Part shown: piece after piece, positions 37,383 through 46,992 of the stretch | How positions within the stretch are numbered: position 1 is the stretch's first letter | How the letters are laid out: every line of letters starts with the position of its first letter | Source: Mycolicibacterium holsaticum DSM 44478 = JCM 12374 | GTDB lineage: Bacteria; Actinomycetota; Actinomycetes; Mycobacteriales; Mycobacteriaceae | Direction of reading: 5' to 3' | DNA length: 64,000 nucleotides | Assembly: GCF_019645835.1 (NCBI RefSeq) | Contig: NZ_CP080998.1 | Location: forward strand, 3,348,001-3,412,000 | Program-made: the position numbers and the translations under genes | Notes under the pieces: model-generated | Seen by the model: the letters and a program-made list of their open reading frames with translations, nothing else | Told to the model about the DNA's origin: nothing | The model's database searches: none

Positions 37383-38237
37383 TTAGTCGAGCAGAACCGT
37401 CGCGAACGTGCCGACCTCGGTGAAACCGATGCGCGCGTACGTCGCGCGGGCCACGGTGTTGAAGCTGTTGACGTACAGGCTGGCGATGCGGCCGCTGCGC
37501 ACGATCGCCGACGCCAGCGTCGCGGTGCCTGCGGTGCCCAGCCCGCGGCCGCGGTAGTCGGGATGCACCCACACGCCCTGGATCTGCCCGACCGACGGTG
37601 ACTGCGAACCGACTTCGGCCTTGAACACCACTTGGCCCCGGTCGAACCGCGCCCACGCCCGGCCCGTCGCGATCAGCCCGGCCACCCGACGGCGGTAGCC
37701 GCGTCCACCGTCGCCGATGCGCGGGTCGATGCCGACCTCGCCGATGAACATGTCGATGGCCGCCACCAGGTAGGCGTCGAGTTCGTCGGCGCGCACCGGC
37801 CGCACGGCCGGGTCGGTGGCACACTGCGGCGACGTGCTCAACGCCATCAACGGCTGGTCCTCACGCACGTCACGGGCGGTGCCCCAGGCCCGCTCCAGAC
37901 GCTGCCACAGCGGCAGCACCAACTCTGCGCGACCCACCAGCGAGGAACAGCGCCGCGCGGTGCTCATCGCCTTGTCGGCGAAGGCCTCCAGATCGGCCGT
38001 CTCGCCGCGCAACGGGATGAGATTCGCCCCGGCGTAGCACAGGGATTCGCTCACCCGCCGCCGCGTCCAGAGTTCGCCGCCGATGGCCGACGGTTCGACG
38101 CCGTGCTCGGCGACCCGGGACGTGACCATGCAGGACCCGACCGGGTCCTCGTCGAGTACCCGCAGCACCGCGCCGACGTCGCGCACCACCGACACCCGTC
38201 GCTCCTCGGCGAGACGGAAAAGCGGCGGAGCCGACAT
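37383..38237 (-). CDS. GNAT acetyltransferase with DUF4081 N-terminal domain
   Basis: A 284-residue protein, the same length as I recall for Rv2867c, which precedes ispG in M. tuberculosis as here. The N-terminal half is a DUF4081-type domain (SAPPLFRLAEERRVSVVRDV, LWTRRRVSESLCYAGANLIPL). The C-terminal GNAT domain has IQGVWVHPDYRGRGLGTAGTATLASAI and ASLYVNSFNTVARATYARIGF. It probably acetylates a small molecule or protein; target unknown. It is separated from ispG by 55 bases and is on the same strand. Confidence 0.87.
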   Translation of the reverse strand: MSAPPLFRLAEERRVSVVRDVGAVLRVLDEDPVGSCMVTSRVAEHGVEPSAIGGELWTRRRVSESLCYAGANLIPLRGETADLEAFADKAMSTARRCSSLVGRAELVLPLWQRLERAWGTARDVREDQPLMALSTSPQCATDPAVRPVRADELDAYLVAAIDMFIGEVGIDPRIGDGGRGYRRRVAGLIATGRAWARFDRGQVVFKAEVGSQSPSVGQIQGVWVHPDYRGRGLGTAGTATLASAIVRSGRIASLYVNSFNTVARATYARIGFTEVGTFATVLLD

Positions 38238-38292
38238 GGAGACTCTTTCTAACGAATCCCGGCGATGGGTGGGTGCGCTGGCGAAGCCACTT

Positions 38293-39480
38293 TCAGCTTA
38301 CGGTGATAATCGGAGAACCGCTGGCAGATGTTTGGCCGTCGCCGCCCTCGACGGGCTCGCCGAGTTCGGCGGCCAACCGCATCGCCTCCTCGATCAGCGT
38401 CTCCACGATCTGCGCCTCGGGAACCGTCTTGATCACCTCGCCCTTGACGAAGATCTGGCCCTTACCGTTGCCCGACGCCACACCGAGATCCGCCTCACGG
38501 GCCTCACCGGGACCGTTGACGACACAACCCATCACCGCCACGCGCAGCGGCACGTCCAGGCCCTCCAGCCCGGCGGTGACCTCGTTGGCCAACTTGTAGA
38601 CATCGACCTGTGCGCGGCCGCACGACGGGCACGACACGATCTCCAGGCCCCGCGGGCGCAGGTTGAGCGATTCCAGGATCTGGGTGCCGACCTTGACCTC
38701 TTCGACCGGCGGCGCCGACAACGACACCCGGATCGTGTCACCGATACCGCGCGACAGCAGCGCACCGAAGGCCACCGCGGACTTGATGGTGCCCTGGAAC
38801 GCCGGGCCGGCCTCGGTCACGCCGAGGTGCAGCGGGTAGTCGCACTGCGCGGCCAGTTGCTCATAGGCGGCGACCATGACGACGGGATCGTTGTGCTTGA
38901 CGCTGATCTTGATGTCGCCGAAGCCGTGTTCCTCGAACAGCGAGGCCTCCCACAGCGCGGACTCGACCAGCGCCTCCGGGGTGGCCTTGCCGTACTTCTC
39001 CATGAAGCGTTTGTCCAGGGATCCGGCGTTGACGCCGATGCGGATCGGGATGCCCGCCGCGCCTGCCGCCTTGGCGACTTCGCCGACGCGCCCGTCGAAC
39101 TCCTTGATGTTGCCGGGGTTCACCCGCACGGCGGCACAACCGGCGTCGATCGCGGCGAAGATGTACTTGGGCTGGAAGTGGATGTCGGCGATCACCGGGA
39201 TCTGGCTGTGCTTGGCGATCTCGGACAGCGCGTCGGCGTCCTCCTGGCGCGGGCAGGCCACCCGGACGATGTCGCAGCCGGTGGCGGTCAACGCCGCGAT
39301 CTGTTGCAGGGTCGAGTTGACGTCGTGGGTCTTGGTCGTCGTCATCGACTGCACCGCGATCGGATGGTCGCTGCCGATGCCGACGTCGCCGACCATCAGC
39401 TGACGGGTTTTGCGCCGCGGCGCCAACGTCGGGGCGGGTAGGCCCGGCATTCCGAGACCCACACCGGCGACGGAAGTCAT
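38293..39480 (-). CDS. ispG: 4-hydroxy-3-methylbut-2-en-1-yl diphosphate synthase
   Basis: A 395-residue iron-sulfur enzyme of the MEP isoprenoid pathway. The TIM barrel begins at [15 protein letters not shown] and [13 protein letters not shown]; the 4Fe-4S ligands are in [11 protein letters not shown] and [17 protein letters not shown]. The ATG at 39480 has GGAGAG 5 bases upstream. It is followed upstream on the same strand by rip1 and dxr, the conserved mycobacterial order ispG-rip1-dxr, so two pathway enzymes flank the intramembrane protease. Confidence 0.96.
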   Translation of the reverse strand: MTSVAGVGLGMPGLPAPTLAPRRKTRQLMVGDVGIGSDHPIAVQSMTTTKTHDVNSTLQQIAALTATGCDIVRVACPRQEDADALSEIAKHSQIPVIADIHFQPKYIFAAIDAGCAAVRVNPGNIKEFDGRVGEVAKAAGAAGIPIRIGVNAGSLDKRFMEKYGKATPEALVESALWEASLFEEHGFGDIKISVKHNDPVVMVAAYEQLAAQCDYPLHLGVTEAGPAFQGTIKSAVAFGALLSRGIGDTIRVSLSAPPVEEVKVGTQILESLNLRPRGLEIVSCPSCGRAQVDVYKLANEVTAGLEGLDVPLRVAVMGCVVNGPGEAREADLGVASGNGKGQIFVKGEVIKTVPEAQIVETLIEEAMRLAAELGEPVEGGDGQTSASGSPIITVS

Positions 39481-39490
39481 GAAATCTCTC

Positions 39491-40720
39491 CTACTGGAAG
39501 AGCCTGATCGGGTTGACCAGGTCAGCGGTCACGGTCAGCAGCATGTAGCCGACCACCACCAACAAGACTACGTAAGTAGCGGGCATGAGCTTGAGGTAGT
39601 TCACCGGGGTCGCCGCCACCATGCCGCGCGCCGACCGGAACATGTTGCGGATCTTCTCGTACACCGCGATCGCGATGTGCCCGCCGTCAAACGGCAGCAG
39701 CGGAACGAGGTTGATCGCACCGAGCACGAAGTTCAACTGTGCCAAGAAGAACCAGAACGCCACCCACAGCCCGGCTTCGACGGTGTCGCCGCCGATGATG
39801 CTGGCGCCGACCACGCTGATCGGGGTCTCCGGATCGCGTTCGCCACCGCCGATGGAGTGCACCAGCGCGCCGACCTTGGTGGGGATCTTGGCCAGCGACT
39901 TGCCGAGTTCGACGGTCAGGTCACCGGTGAACGCGAACGTCGCAGGCACCGCCGAGAGCGGGTTGTACTGCGTGGGGCCGAACTGGGCGGCGCTGACCCC
40001 GATCGCCCCGACCGTCGACGGGCCGTTGTCGTTGGCGGCGGTCCAGCGCTGGGTCGGGGTGACGTCGACGACGGTGGTGAACTCGCGCGTCTGGCCGTTC
40101 TCGTCACGCTGCACGGTCAGCTGGGTCGGCCCGAGCCGTTCGCGCACCGCGGCCGCCATCTCCTCGAAGTTGGCCACCGGGGTGTCGCCGACCTTGACCA
40201 CGACGTCGCCGCCCTGGATGCCGGCCAGGGCGGCCGGGCCCGGACCGGCGCAGTCGCCGAGTTCACCCTTGACGACTTCTGATGCGACGCAACCGGTTTC
40301 GCCGACGACGGCGGTGGTCGGCGGGTGCAGGTTGGGCAGCCCCCACACGACGGCGATGCCGTAGATCAGGACCAGGCCGATGAGGAAGTTCATCGCGGGC
40401 CCCGCGGCCAGCACCGCGGAGCGCTTCCACGTCTTCTGCTTGTACATGGCGTACTTCTGCTCGTCGGGCGCCAGTTCCTCCACCGAGGTCATGCCGGCGA
40501 TATCGCAGAAGCCGCCCAACGGGATGGCCTTGAGGCCGTACTCCGTCTCGCCGAGCTTGTTGGCTCGCCGCGTCGACCACAGCGTCGGACCGAAGCCGAC
40601 GAAGTAGCGGCGCACCTTCATGCCCGTCGCGCGCGCCACCCACATGTGGCCGCACTCGTGCAGGGCCACCGAAATCAGGATGGCCAGCGCGAACAGCACG
40701 ACACCAATCACGAACATCAT
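39491..40720 (-). CDS. rip1: Site-2 zinc metalloprotease Rip1
   Basis: A 409-residue intramembrane protease. The zinc motif HECGH is at 21-25 in the first membrane helix, the third ligand region [20 protein letters not shown] is near residue 340, and a PDZ domain with [22 protein letters not shown] lies between. In M. tuberculosis Rip1 cleaves anti-sigma factors and controls envelope lipids and virulence. The ATG at 40720 overlaps the dxr stop (ATGA). Its C-terminus ([18 protein letters not shown]) is nearly identical to the tuberculosis protein. Confidence 0.95.
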   Translation of the reverse strand: MMFVIGVVLFALAILISVALHECGHMWVARATGMKVRRYFVGFGPTLWSTRRANKLGETEYGLKAIPLGGFCDIAGMTSVEELAPDEQKYAMYKQKTWKRSAVLAAGPAMNFLIGLVLIYGIAVVWGLPNLHPPTTAVVGETGCVASEVVKGELGDCAGPGPAALAGIQGGDVVVKVGDTPVANFEEMAAAVRERLGPTQLTVQRDENGQTREFTTVVDVTPTQRWTAANDNGPSTVGAIGVSAAQFGPTQYNPLSAVPATFAFTGDLTVELGKSLAKIPTKVGALVHSIGGGERDPETPISVVGASIIGGDTVEAGLWVAFWFFLAQLNFVLGAINLVPLLPFDGGHIAIAVYEKIRNMFRSARGMVAATPVNYLKLMPATYVVLLVVVGYMLLTVTADLVNPIRLFQ

Positions 40721-41877
40721 CTGGTGGCGACAACCTCCCGCTCGACCGCACTGCGCGCCCGGTCCCGTGCCCACTGTTGGGCGTCAAGTACTTCTTCCAC
40801 GGTAGCGGGTTCGGCCGCCCATCCGTCGGCAGCGCGCAGCACGTCCTCGATGGTGCGCACGATGCCGGGAAACGGGATCCGGCCGTCCAGAAACGCCGCG
40901 GCGGCTTCTTCGTTGGCGGCGTTGTACACCGCGGTCAGGCAGCCGCCCTGGGCGCCGGCCCGGCGGGCCAGGTCGACGGCCGGAAACACCTTGTCGTCCA
41001 GCGGTTCGAAATCCCACCGCGACGCGGTGGTGAAATCGCAGGCCAGCGCCGCGTCGGGGACCCGCGCCGGCCAGCCCAGCGCCAGCCCGATCGGCAGCTT
41101 CATATCGGGTGGGCTGGCCTGGGCCAGCGTGGAGCCGTCGGTGAACGTCACCATCGAGTGCACGATCGACTGGGGATGCACGACCACCTCGATGCGGTCG
41201 TAGGGCACCGCAAACAGCAGGTGCGTTTCGATCAGTTCCAGGCCCTTGTTCACCATCGACGCCGAGTTCAGCGTGTTCATCGGCCCCATCGACCAGGTGG
41301 GGTGCGCACCGGCCTGCTCGGGGGTGACGGTCTCGAGTTGCTCGGCGCTCCAGCCGCGGAACGGGCCGCCCGAGGCGGTGAGCACGATCTTGGCGACCTC
41401 CTCGGGGGTGCCGCCGCGCAGGCACTGCGCCATCGCCGAATGCTCGGAGTCCACCGGCACGAGCTGGCCGGGTTTGGCGGCCTTGAGCACCAGCGGCCCG
41501 CCGGCGACCAACGACTCCTTGTTGGCCAGCGCCAGCCGGGCGCCGGTGGCCAGCGCGGCGAGGGTGGGCTTGAGGCCCAGGGCGCCGACGAGCGCGTTGA
41601 GCACGACGTCGGCTTCGGTGTTTTCCACCAGCTGGGTGGCGGCGTCGGGGCCGGCGTAGGTGACCTCACCGACATGTTCGGCGGCGGCGACGTCGGCGAC
41701 GGCGATGTTGGTCACCCCGGTCTCGGCGCGCTGCCTGGCCAGCAGGTCGGGGTTGCCGCCGCCCGCGGCCAGCCCGACGACCTCGAAGCGATCCGGGTTG
41801 GCGGCGATGACCTCCAGCGCCTGCGTGCCGATCGAGCCGGTACTGCCGAGCAGCAGCACCCGCTGTCTGTTGTTCAC
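40717..41877 (-). CDS. dxr: 1-deoxy-D-xylulose 5-phosphate reductoisomerase
   Basis: A 386-residue NADPH-dependent enzyme, the second step of the MEP pathway and the fosmidomycin target. The NADPH loop [13 protein letters not shown] is at the N-terminus; [30 protein letters not shown] and [15 protein letters not shown] form the metal and substrate site. The GTG at 41877 leads directly into the first strand; no upstream start carries family sequence. It is first in the dxr-rip1-ispG block. Confidence 0.95.
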   Translation of the reverse strand: MNNRQRVLLLGSTGSIGTQALEVIAANPDRFEVVGLAAGGGNPDLLARQRAETGVTNIAVADVAAAEHVGEVTYAGPDAATQLVENTEADVVLNALVGALGLKPTLAALATGARLALANKESLVAGGPLVLKAAKPGQLVPVDSEHSAMAQCLRGGTPEEVAKIVLTASGGPFRGWSAEQLETVTPEQAGAHPTWSMGPMNTLNSASMVNKGLELIETHLLFAVPYDRIEVVVHPQSIVHSMVTFTDGSTLAQASPPDMKLPIGLALGWPARVPDAALACDFTTASRWDFEPLDDKVFPAVDLARRAGAQGGCLTAVYNAANEEAAAAFLDGRIPFPGIVRTIEDVLRAADGWAAEPATVEEVLDAQQWARDRARSAVEREVVATR

Positions 41878-42015
41878 CGATCCATTGTGCCCTCTCGTGA
41901 AGTCGGCGAGCTGGGCCCACGCGCCAGCTGGGGAACACAACGGGGTGACGCGCCGCGTTTCCGTCCGCTTCGGCGTCCGCTCGCGCGAGATCGCCGGGCG
42001 CAGGGCAGCGCGGCG

Positions 42016-42423
42016 CTACCGCCCGAGCTGCCGCAACAGCCCGTGCATGTCCAGCTGCCCACGGTGCGCCACCAGCGCGTCACCCTGGAACCGGTCGATG
42101 TGGATGCCGGCCACCGAGACCTTGGTGCCGGTCGCCGCGATACCGCGGAAATCGCCGCGATGGGTTCCGACGAAACGACATCGCGACACCCCGTGCGACC
42201 CGTCGACCAGCACTTCCTCCATGACGTGGTGGCCGTCGGGAAACGCCTGGGAGAACCCCTGCAGGTGGGCCAGCCACGCGTCCCAGCCGATCGGTGCACC
42301 GCTGCCGACCTCGACGACCACCCGTGGCGACACCAGCGCCTCGAGCGTCGACCAATCGCGCCGGTCGATCGCGCCGTAAAGGCACTCCACCAGTTCGCGG
42401 ACTTCGTCGGCTTCGAAAGTCAT
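42016..42423 (-). CDS. SnoaL-like / ester-cyclase-family protein
   Basis: A 135-residue NTF2-fold protein: FEADEVRELVECLYGAIDRRDWSTLEAL is the helical start, followed by IGWDAWLAHLQGFSQAFPDGHHVMEEVL and a beta sheet ending VAHRGQLDMHGLLRQLG. Related proteins act as polyketide cyclases or small isomerases, or bind hydrophobic ligands. It lies 31 bases after an LLM oxidoreductase and probably shares its transcript with that gene and the SDR, at the edge of the catabolic region. Confidence 0.8.
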   Translation of the reverse strand: MTFEADEVRELVECLYGAIDRRDWSTLEALVSPRVVVEVGSGAPIGWDAWLAHLQGFSQAFPDGHHVMEEVLVDGSHGVSRCRFVGTHRGDFRGIAATGTKVSVAGIHIDRFQGDALVAHRGQLDMHGLLRQLGR

Positions 42424-42454
42424 GCGCGATCCGCCTTCGGCGCCTCGCTGGCCC

Positions 42455-43327
42455 TCATGTGCGCACCTTCTCGATGACGTTCTCCGCGAAGCGCTCGATC
42501 GGTGCGCGGAACCGCTCCACGTCGCCCGGCGGCAGGTTCAGCCCGGCCCACGGACTGCACATCACCGCCGTGATGCCCAGCTCTTCGGCGCGTTTGTACA
42601 GATCCGGTGAGGGCGGGTCGAGCAGCGCCAGGATGATCTGGAAAGGCTCGTTGTCCCTGCCGTATTCGCGGCGCAGCTCCGAAAGCCTGCGAACGTAGCC
42701 GGTGGCGTCGTCCAGCAGGTAGGCGTAACCGACCCAGCCGTCGCACAACCGCGCGGCCCGGCGCAGCGCCGCCTCGGACTCACCGCCGCACAGGATCGGC
42801 ACCGCGTGCGGCGGATGGGGTTCGATCATCATCTCGGGGACCTGGTAGTGCTTGCCGTGCCACGACACCCATCCGCCGCGCCACAGTTCCCGCAGCGCGG
42901 GGATCATCTCGTCGAGCCGGGCGCCGCGGGTGGTGAAGTCCTGACCCATCAGGTCGTACTCCTCACGCATCCACCCCACCCCGGCCGCCAGCGACACCCG
43001 GCCGTCCGAGACCACCGAGGCGGTGGCGACCTGTTTGGCCACCTCCAGCAGGGGCCGCGCGGGCGCGACGTAGACGGCGTTGGAGAACCGCACCCGGCGC
43101 GTCACCGCGGCCATCGCGCCGATCATCACCCAGCAGTCCGGCCACGCCGTCTCGGGCGCCCACATCGGCTTACCCGTCGGCGAGTCCGGGTACGGCGACG
43201 ACAGCTCGCGCGGATAGATGAGGTGATCGGAACAGACGATGCCGTCGTAGCCGGCCTCGTCGAACATCTGCGCCAACGGCACGGCCTCGGAGGTCTTCAT
43301 GAACGCCGTGCCGGACCAGAACTCCAT
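42455..43327 (-). CDS. LLM-class F420-dependent oxidoreductase
   Basis: A 290-residue luciferase-like TIM-barrel oxidoreductase, predicted to use coenzyme F420. The barrel start (MEFWSGTAFMKTSEAVPLAQMFDEAGYDG), SDHLIYPRE, LAAGVGWMREEYDLMGQDF and PILCGGESEAALRRAARLCDGW are typical. The substrate is unknown. It lies 10 bases after the mycofactocin-type SDR and before the SnoaL-like gene, forming a three-gene minus-strand group. Confidence 0.87.
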   Translation of the reverse strand: MEFWSGTAFMKTSEAVPLAQMFDEAGYDGIVCSDHLIYPRELSSPYPDSPTGKPMWAPETAWPDCWVMIGAMAAVTRRVRFSNAVYVAPARPLLEVAKQVATASVVSDGRVSLAAGVGWMREEYDLMGQDFTTRGARLDEMIPALRELWRGGWVSWHGKHYQVPEMMIEPHPPHAVPILCGGESEAALRRAARLCDGWVGYAYLLDDATGYVRRLSELRREYGRDNEPFQIILALLDPPSPDLYKRAEELGITAVMCSPWAGLNLPPGDVERFRAPIERFAENVIEKVRT

Positions 43328-43337
43328 GCCGCATCTC

Positions 43338-44171
43338 CTATTTGGCCGTCAGGCCGCCGTCGACAGGCAGCGCCACCCCGGTCAGATACCGGCCCGACGG
43401 CCCGCACAGGTAGACCATCGCATCGCTGATGGCCTCGGGCTCCACCGGCGCGATGGGCAACAGCGGCTGTTGCGCGGCACCGAAGCCGGCGTGCTCCTCG
43501 ACGAAGCGACCGGCGGCCTCGTTGAAGATCATCGGGGTCGCCACCCCGCCCGGATGCACGGAGTTGACGCGGATGTTCTTGGTCGCCAACGAGTTCGCGT
43601 AGTGCCGCATCAGGCCGACGACGCCGTGCTTGGCCGCGGTGTAGCCCGCGGCACCGTGGCTCATCGTGTCGAAGCCGGAGCTGACGGACTTCAGGCCGGC
43701 CGCCGAACTGGTGATGACGACGACGCCGCCGTCGCCGTGATCCAGCACGGCGGGCAGCGCGGCCTCGATGGTGTAGTACACGCCCTTGAGCATGATGTCG
43801 ACGGCGTCGATGAACGACGCCATCGTGTTGCGCTGGTCCCCGATCGCCGGGAAGACGCCCGCGTTGGCGAGAACGAAGTCGATGCGCCCGAATTCGTCGA
43901 CCCCGCGCCCGACGACCTCGGTCAACCGGTCGAAATCGCGCACGTCGCCCCGCTCGGCGACGATACGCCTACCGGTCTTTTCGACCAGGTTGACGGTCTC
44001 GTCGAGGTCCTCCGGCGTCGCCATCGGATACCCGACGGAGTCCACCTGCTCGCACAGGTCGAAGGCGATGATGTCCGCGCCTTCCTCGGCGAACCGGACG
44101 GCGTGCGCACGGCCCTGACCGCGCGCGGCGCCGGTGATGAACGCGACCTTGCCTTCGAACTGGGATGTCAT
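43338..44171 (-). CDS. Mycofactocin-type short-chain dehydrogenase
   Basis: A 277-residue SDR. TGAARGQGRAHAVRFAEEGADIIAFDLCEQ is the signature of the mycofactocin-coupled SDR subfamily, whose bound NAD is recycled by the redox peptide mycofactocin. FVLANAGVFPAIGD, ITSSAAGLKSV and YTAAKHGVVGLM carry the structural and catalytic Asn, Ser, Tyr and Lys. The N-terminus begins at ATG 44171. It probably oxidises a secondary or primary alcohol; the substrate is unknown. Confidence 0.9.
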   Translation of the reverse strand: MTSQFEGKVAFITGAARGQGRAHAVRFAEEGADIIAFDLCEQVDSVGYPMATPEDLDETVNLVEKTGRRIVAERGDVRDFDRLTEVVGRGVDEFGRIDFVLANAGVFPAIGDQRNTMASFIDAVDIMLKGVYYTIEAALPAVLDHGDGGVVVITSSAAGLKSVSSGFDTMSHGAAGYTAAKHGVVGLMRHYANSLATKNIRVNSVHPGGVATPMIFNEAAGRFVEEHAGFGAAQQPLLPIAPVEPEAISDAMVYLCGPSGRYLTGVALPVDGGLTAK

Positions 44172-44253
44172 GAGGCATCACCCTACGGCGGGGCGTAGTA
44201 GGCCTATGCCAGAATGTCGGCTAGCACCGAAGACCGACCGTTAAGGAGCAGCC

Positions 44254-44517
44254 GTGCCGAGCACCGAGGTTGAGCGACACACCGGCGCAAACTCTGTTGA
44301 CGTCGAGGATGTGCCGTCGGCCCAGTGGGGCTGGTCCAAGGAGAACCCCAAGTTCATCCACATCGGCGGGCTGTTGGCGGCCGCGTTTCTGTTGGCCATG
44401 TTGCACGGCAACCACGTCGGTCGCGTCGAGGACCTGTTCCTCATCGGCTTCGCCGCGCTCATCGTGGCTGCGGTCGTGCGCGACTGGTGGTTACGCCGCC
44501 GCGGCTGGATCCGCTAG
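44254..44517 (+). CDS. DUF2631 two-helix membrane protein
   Basis: An 87-residue protein with an acidic N-terminus, the motif [15 protein letters not shown] and two membrane segments ([13 protein letters not shown] and [16 protein letters not shown]). It matches DUF2631, a conserved mycobacterial family (Rv2876 by position). AAGGAG lies 5 bases before the GTG start. Function unknown. Its TAG stop shares a palindromic CTAG with the stop of the convergent gene. Confidence 0.88.
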   Translation: MPSTEVERHTGANSVDVEDVPSAQWGWSKENPKFIHIGGLLAAAFLLAMLHGNHVGRVEDLFLIGFAALIVAAVVRDWWLRRRGWIR

Positions 44518-45074
44518 ACCGAGTACAGCGGCCGAAACGTCTGCGCCCCGAGGTCGAACAGGGTCTCGGTGGTAGCGACACCGTGATCGCGGACCCGCGC
44601 GGCAGCCAACGCGTGGGCCTTGAACGCCCGCGCGGCAACGCTCAACCGGTGCTCCCGCGGATCGATGCGACCGCCCAGGTCCTCGGGCCAGTGCTCGCCC
44701 CACACCGTCACCTCGGTTTCCCCGGCGTTCCACAGCGCCAGCACCCGGTCGCGTAGCCGCGCGTCGCGGCTCAGCACGTCAGCGCTGACGGCGACCGCGT
44801 CAGCCCCTGTCGCGGCCTCCAGCATCGACGTCGCGGTCGAGGGAAGCGGTGCCGCGCCCAGGATCGCCAGCGGCCGCACATCCCCCGGGTCGTCGACCAG
44901 CACGTTGACGCTCCAGCCCGCGCGGGCGCGGTCGAAAAGCCACCCGCCCGACGAGGCCACCAGATCGGCAAGGCCCGCGGCGATCACAGTGAGCCGGTGC
45001 CGATCGCTCGATGCAGCGCCGTCGTGCGCACCCTCGTCCACGTTGCCGGGGGCGCTGATGGGTCGGGTCGCCAT
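44514..45074 (-). CDS. Hypothetical actinobacterial protein
   Basis: A 186-residue soluble protein that I do not recognise. It contains [45 protein letters not shown] and a segment rich in Ala and Arg ([17 protein letters not shown]). No signal peptide, membrane segment or catalytic motif is visible. It is divergent from the DUF427 gene, with the GTGACA-N14-TGTAAA element in the 149-base gap, and its stop overlaps that of the DUF2631 gene. Confidence 0.75.
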   Translation of the reverse strand: MATRPISAPGNVDEGAHDGAASSDRHRLTVIAAGLADLVASSGGWLFDRARAGWSVNVLVDDPGDVRPLAILGAAPLPSTATSMLEAATGADAVAVSADVLSRDARLRDRVLALWNAGETEVTVWGEHWPEDLGGRIDPREHRLSVAARAFKAHALAAARVRDHGVATTETLFDLGAQTFRPLYSV

Positions 45075-45111
45075 GTGAGTCCTATCCGATAGTCCATCGA
45101 GTGCATAGAGC

Positions 45112-45137
45112 GTGACATTTTTACGGCGATCTGTAAA
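45112..45137 (+). promoter_or_regulatory. Shared element copy 1: GTGACA-N14-TGTAAA
   Basis: GTGACA (45112-45117) and TGTAAA (45132-45137) flank 14 bases, between the hypothetical gene at 44514 and the DUF427 gene at 45224. An internal TTTAC-N8-GTAAA dyad (45120-45137) is also present. See the other copies at 49095, 56478, 61510 and 63249. Confidence 0.6.
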
Positions 45138-45223
45138 GGTCCGGCGCGCGGTGACGACGCCGAAACGTGCCGGAATTCGGCTTCGACGGCTCAGCGCGGG
45201 CCGATGTTTGTCAGAGTGAGTGC

Positions 45224-45916
45224 ATGAGTCTGGTCGCCGGGCGGGGCCCGCTGAGCAAGAATCGCGCCGGTTGGTTCTCCCCCCCGCTGCCCGAGGCGGT
45301 CTATGTCGAACCGCACCCCCGCCGCGTCCAGGGTCTGCGCGACGGCCGGGTGGTCATCGACACCGAACGCGTGCTGCTGGTGCACCGGTGCGATCACCCG
45401 CTGAGCTACGCGTTCGCCGCCGACGAGGTCGGTGACCTTCCGCATGAGCCGGTGCCGGAGGCGCCCGGGTTCGTGCGGGTGCCGTGGGACGCGGTCGAGA
45501 CGTGGCTGGAGGAAGGACGCCGGCTCGTGCGCTATCCGCCGAACCCCTATCACCGGGTGGACTGTCGCCCGACGACACGTCGATTGCGCGTCGCGGTCGG
45601 CGACACCACGCTCGTGGACACCGCCGACACCGTGATCGTGTTCGAGACCTCGGTGCAGACACGGCTTTACGTCGATCGTTCGCATGTCCGCACCGATCTG
45701 CTGAGACGCTCCGCGACCACCAGCTACTGCAACTACAAGGGCTACGCCACCTACTGGTCGGCGGTGATCGGTGGCGATGTCGTCGAGGACGTGGCCTGGA
45801 GTTATCCGGACCCGCTGCCCGAAAGCGCGCCCATCAGGGGGTTTTTCAGCTTCGACACCGAGCGCGTCGACGTGCTGGCCGAACTGCCCGCAGCGCCCCT
45901 CGATCGCCGAACGTGA
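45224..45916 (+). CDS. Double DUF427-domain protein
   Basis: A 230-residue protein with two DUF427 (SMa0103-like) beta domains: the first around AVYVEPHPRRVQGLRDGRVVIDTERVLL and the second around RRLRVAVGDTTLVDTADTVIVFET, followed by TSYCNYKGYATYWSAVIGG and VAWSYPDPLPESAPIRGFFSF, the family signature. The ATG at 45224 begins MSLVAGRG; earlier codons lack family sequence. Function of DUF427 is not known. It is probably transcribed alone and converges on an LLM gene. Confidence 0.85.
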   Translation: MSLVAGRGPLSKNRAGWFSPPLPEAVYVEPHPRRVQGLRDGRVVIDTERVLLVHRCDHPLSYAFAADEVGDLPHEPVPEAPGFVRVPWDAVETWLEEGRRLVRYPPNPYHRVDCRPTTRRLRVAVGDTTLVDTADTVIVFETSVQTRLYVDRSHVRTDLLRRSATTSYCNYKGYATYWSAVIGGDVVEDVAWSYPDPLPESAPIRGFFSFDTERVDVLAELPAAPLDRRT

Positions 45917-45955
45917 GCTTGTGTTCGATCAGACGGCGAAACCTCGCACAGAACT

Positions 45956-46873
45956 TCACGTTCGGCCGATCACCGAACTCCCGAATTCCTCGATGGTGTC
46001 GAGGACATGGGCGAGGCTGTCCCCGGGCAGGCCCACCTGCACCCAGGTGACGCCCACGGCGGCCAGCTTTTCCAGCCCGGACAGGTAGGCGTCGGCGTTG
46101 AACCCGTCGCTGCCGGGAGTTCCGCCGTCGGGGTTGGTGAACGTGATCTCGATATCGGCGAAGTCCCGCCCGGCCTCGTCGAACCGCCGGCGAAGATCGT
46201 CGATGCCCGCGGCCAGACCGTCGGCATCCATCGCCGCGGTGCGCGCGGTCTGCGCCAACAACGCCGGCGCGGCGAACGGGCACCAGCCGTCACCGAACTT
46301 GACGACCCGTCTGCGGGCCGCTGCGGTGTTGCCGCCGATCCAGATCGGCGGGTGCGGATCGCTCACCGGGCGCGGATGCGCGGTGATACCGCTCGCGCTG
46401 AAATGGCGGCCCTCGTAGGAGAAGTCGTCGGTGGTCCAGATGCCCCGGATGACCTCCAGCGCCTCTTCGAACAGTACGGCGCGTTCGTCGAACTCCACCC
46501 CCAGCGCCGTGAACTCCCGCTTGAGATAGCCCACCCCGACCGCGAGCGTGAACCGGCCCTGCGACAACAGATCCAACGTGGCGCCCGCCTTGGCCACCAC
46601 GAACGGGTTGCGGTACGGCAGCACCACGATGTTGGGGATCAGCCGCAACGTCGTCGTGGTGGCCGCGGCGAAACCCATTGCCACGAACGGGTCGACCGCG
46701 TCGTGCCCGCCGGCCTTCAGCCACCGCTCGGTGGGTGCGGGATGGTCGGTGAACCCGAAGCCGTCGAAGCCGGCCTTCTCGGCCGCCGCGGCCACCGCGG
46801 CGATGCCCGCACCCGTCACCAACTCCGGGTTGTAGGGATGGCTGTGCATCGGATGGGTGAACGTGAACCGCAT
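45956..46873 (-). CDS. LLM-class F420-dependent oxidoreductase
   Basis: A 305-residue luciferase-like monooxygenase-family enzyme. FGFTDHPAPTERWL, VLPYRNPFVVAKAGATLDLLSQGRFTLAVGVGYLKREF and PPIWIGGNTAAARRRVVKFGDGW are family hallmarks, and a C-terminal GVTWVQVGLPGDSLAHVLDTIEEFG closes the barrel. GGAG lies 7 bases before ATG 46873. It is divergent from a second, different LLM gene (46993). Confidence 0.88.
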   Translation of the reverse strand: MRFTFTHPMHSHPYNPELVTGAGIAAVAAAAEKAGFDGFGFTDHPAPTERWLKAGGHDAVDPFVAMGFAAATTTTLRLIPNIVVLPYRNPFVVAKAGATLDLLSQGRFTLAVGVGYLKREFTALGVEFDERAVLFEEALEVIRGIWTTDDFSYEGRHFSASGITAHPRPVSDPHPPIWIGGNTAAARRRVVKFGDGWCPFAAPALLAQTARTAAMDADGLAAGIDDLRRRFDEAGRDFADIEITFTNPDGGTPGSDGFNADAYLSGLEKLAAVGVTWVQVGLPGDSLAHVLDTIEEFGSSVIGRT

Positions 46874-46887
46874 GCAGGTGCTCCGCT

Positions 46888-46921
46888 CTAGAACATTCTT
46901 CTCGATTTGTGAGAATGTCGT
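46888..46921. promoter_or_regulatory. Dyad between divergent LLM genes
   Basis: acattct and agaatgt are 7-base inverted arms around 12 bases. The rightward reading also gives TAGAAC-N16-GAGAAT, the same hexamer spacing as the shared element, but the hexamers differ, so I do not count it as a copy. Confidence 0.35.
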
Positions 46922-46992
46922 TACCATGCGGGCAGTCGAAAGTACAGCCCCACGCGCCGCACACCGCCAACCGAAGATGGGAACCCGCGTCC

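Noticed and set aside
46888..46921. Sixth copy of the shared promoter element
   Set aside because: TAGAAC-N16-GAGAAT has the right spacing, but neither hexamer matches, so it was kept separate.
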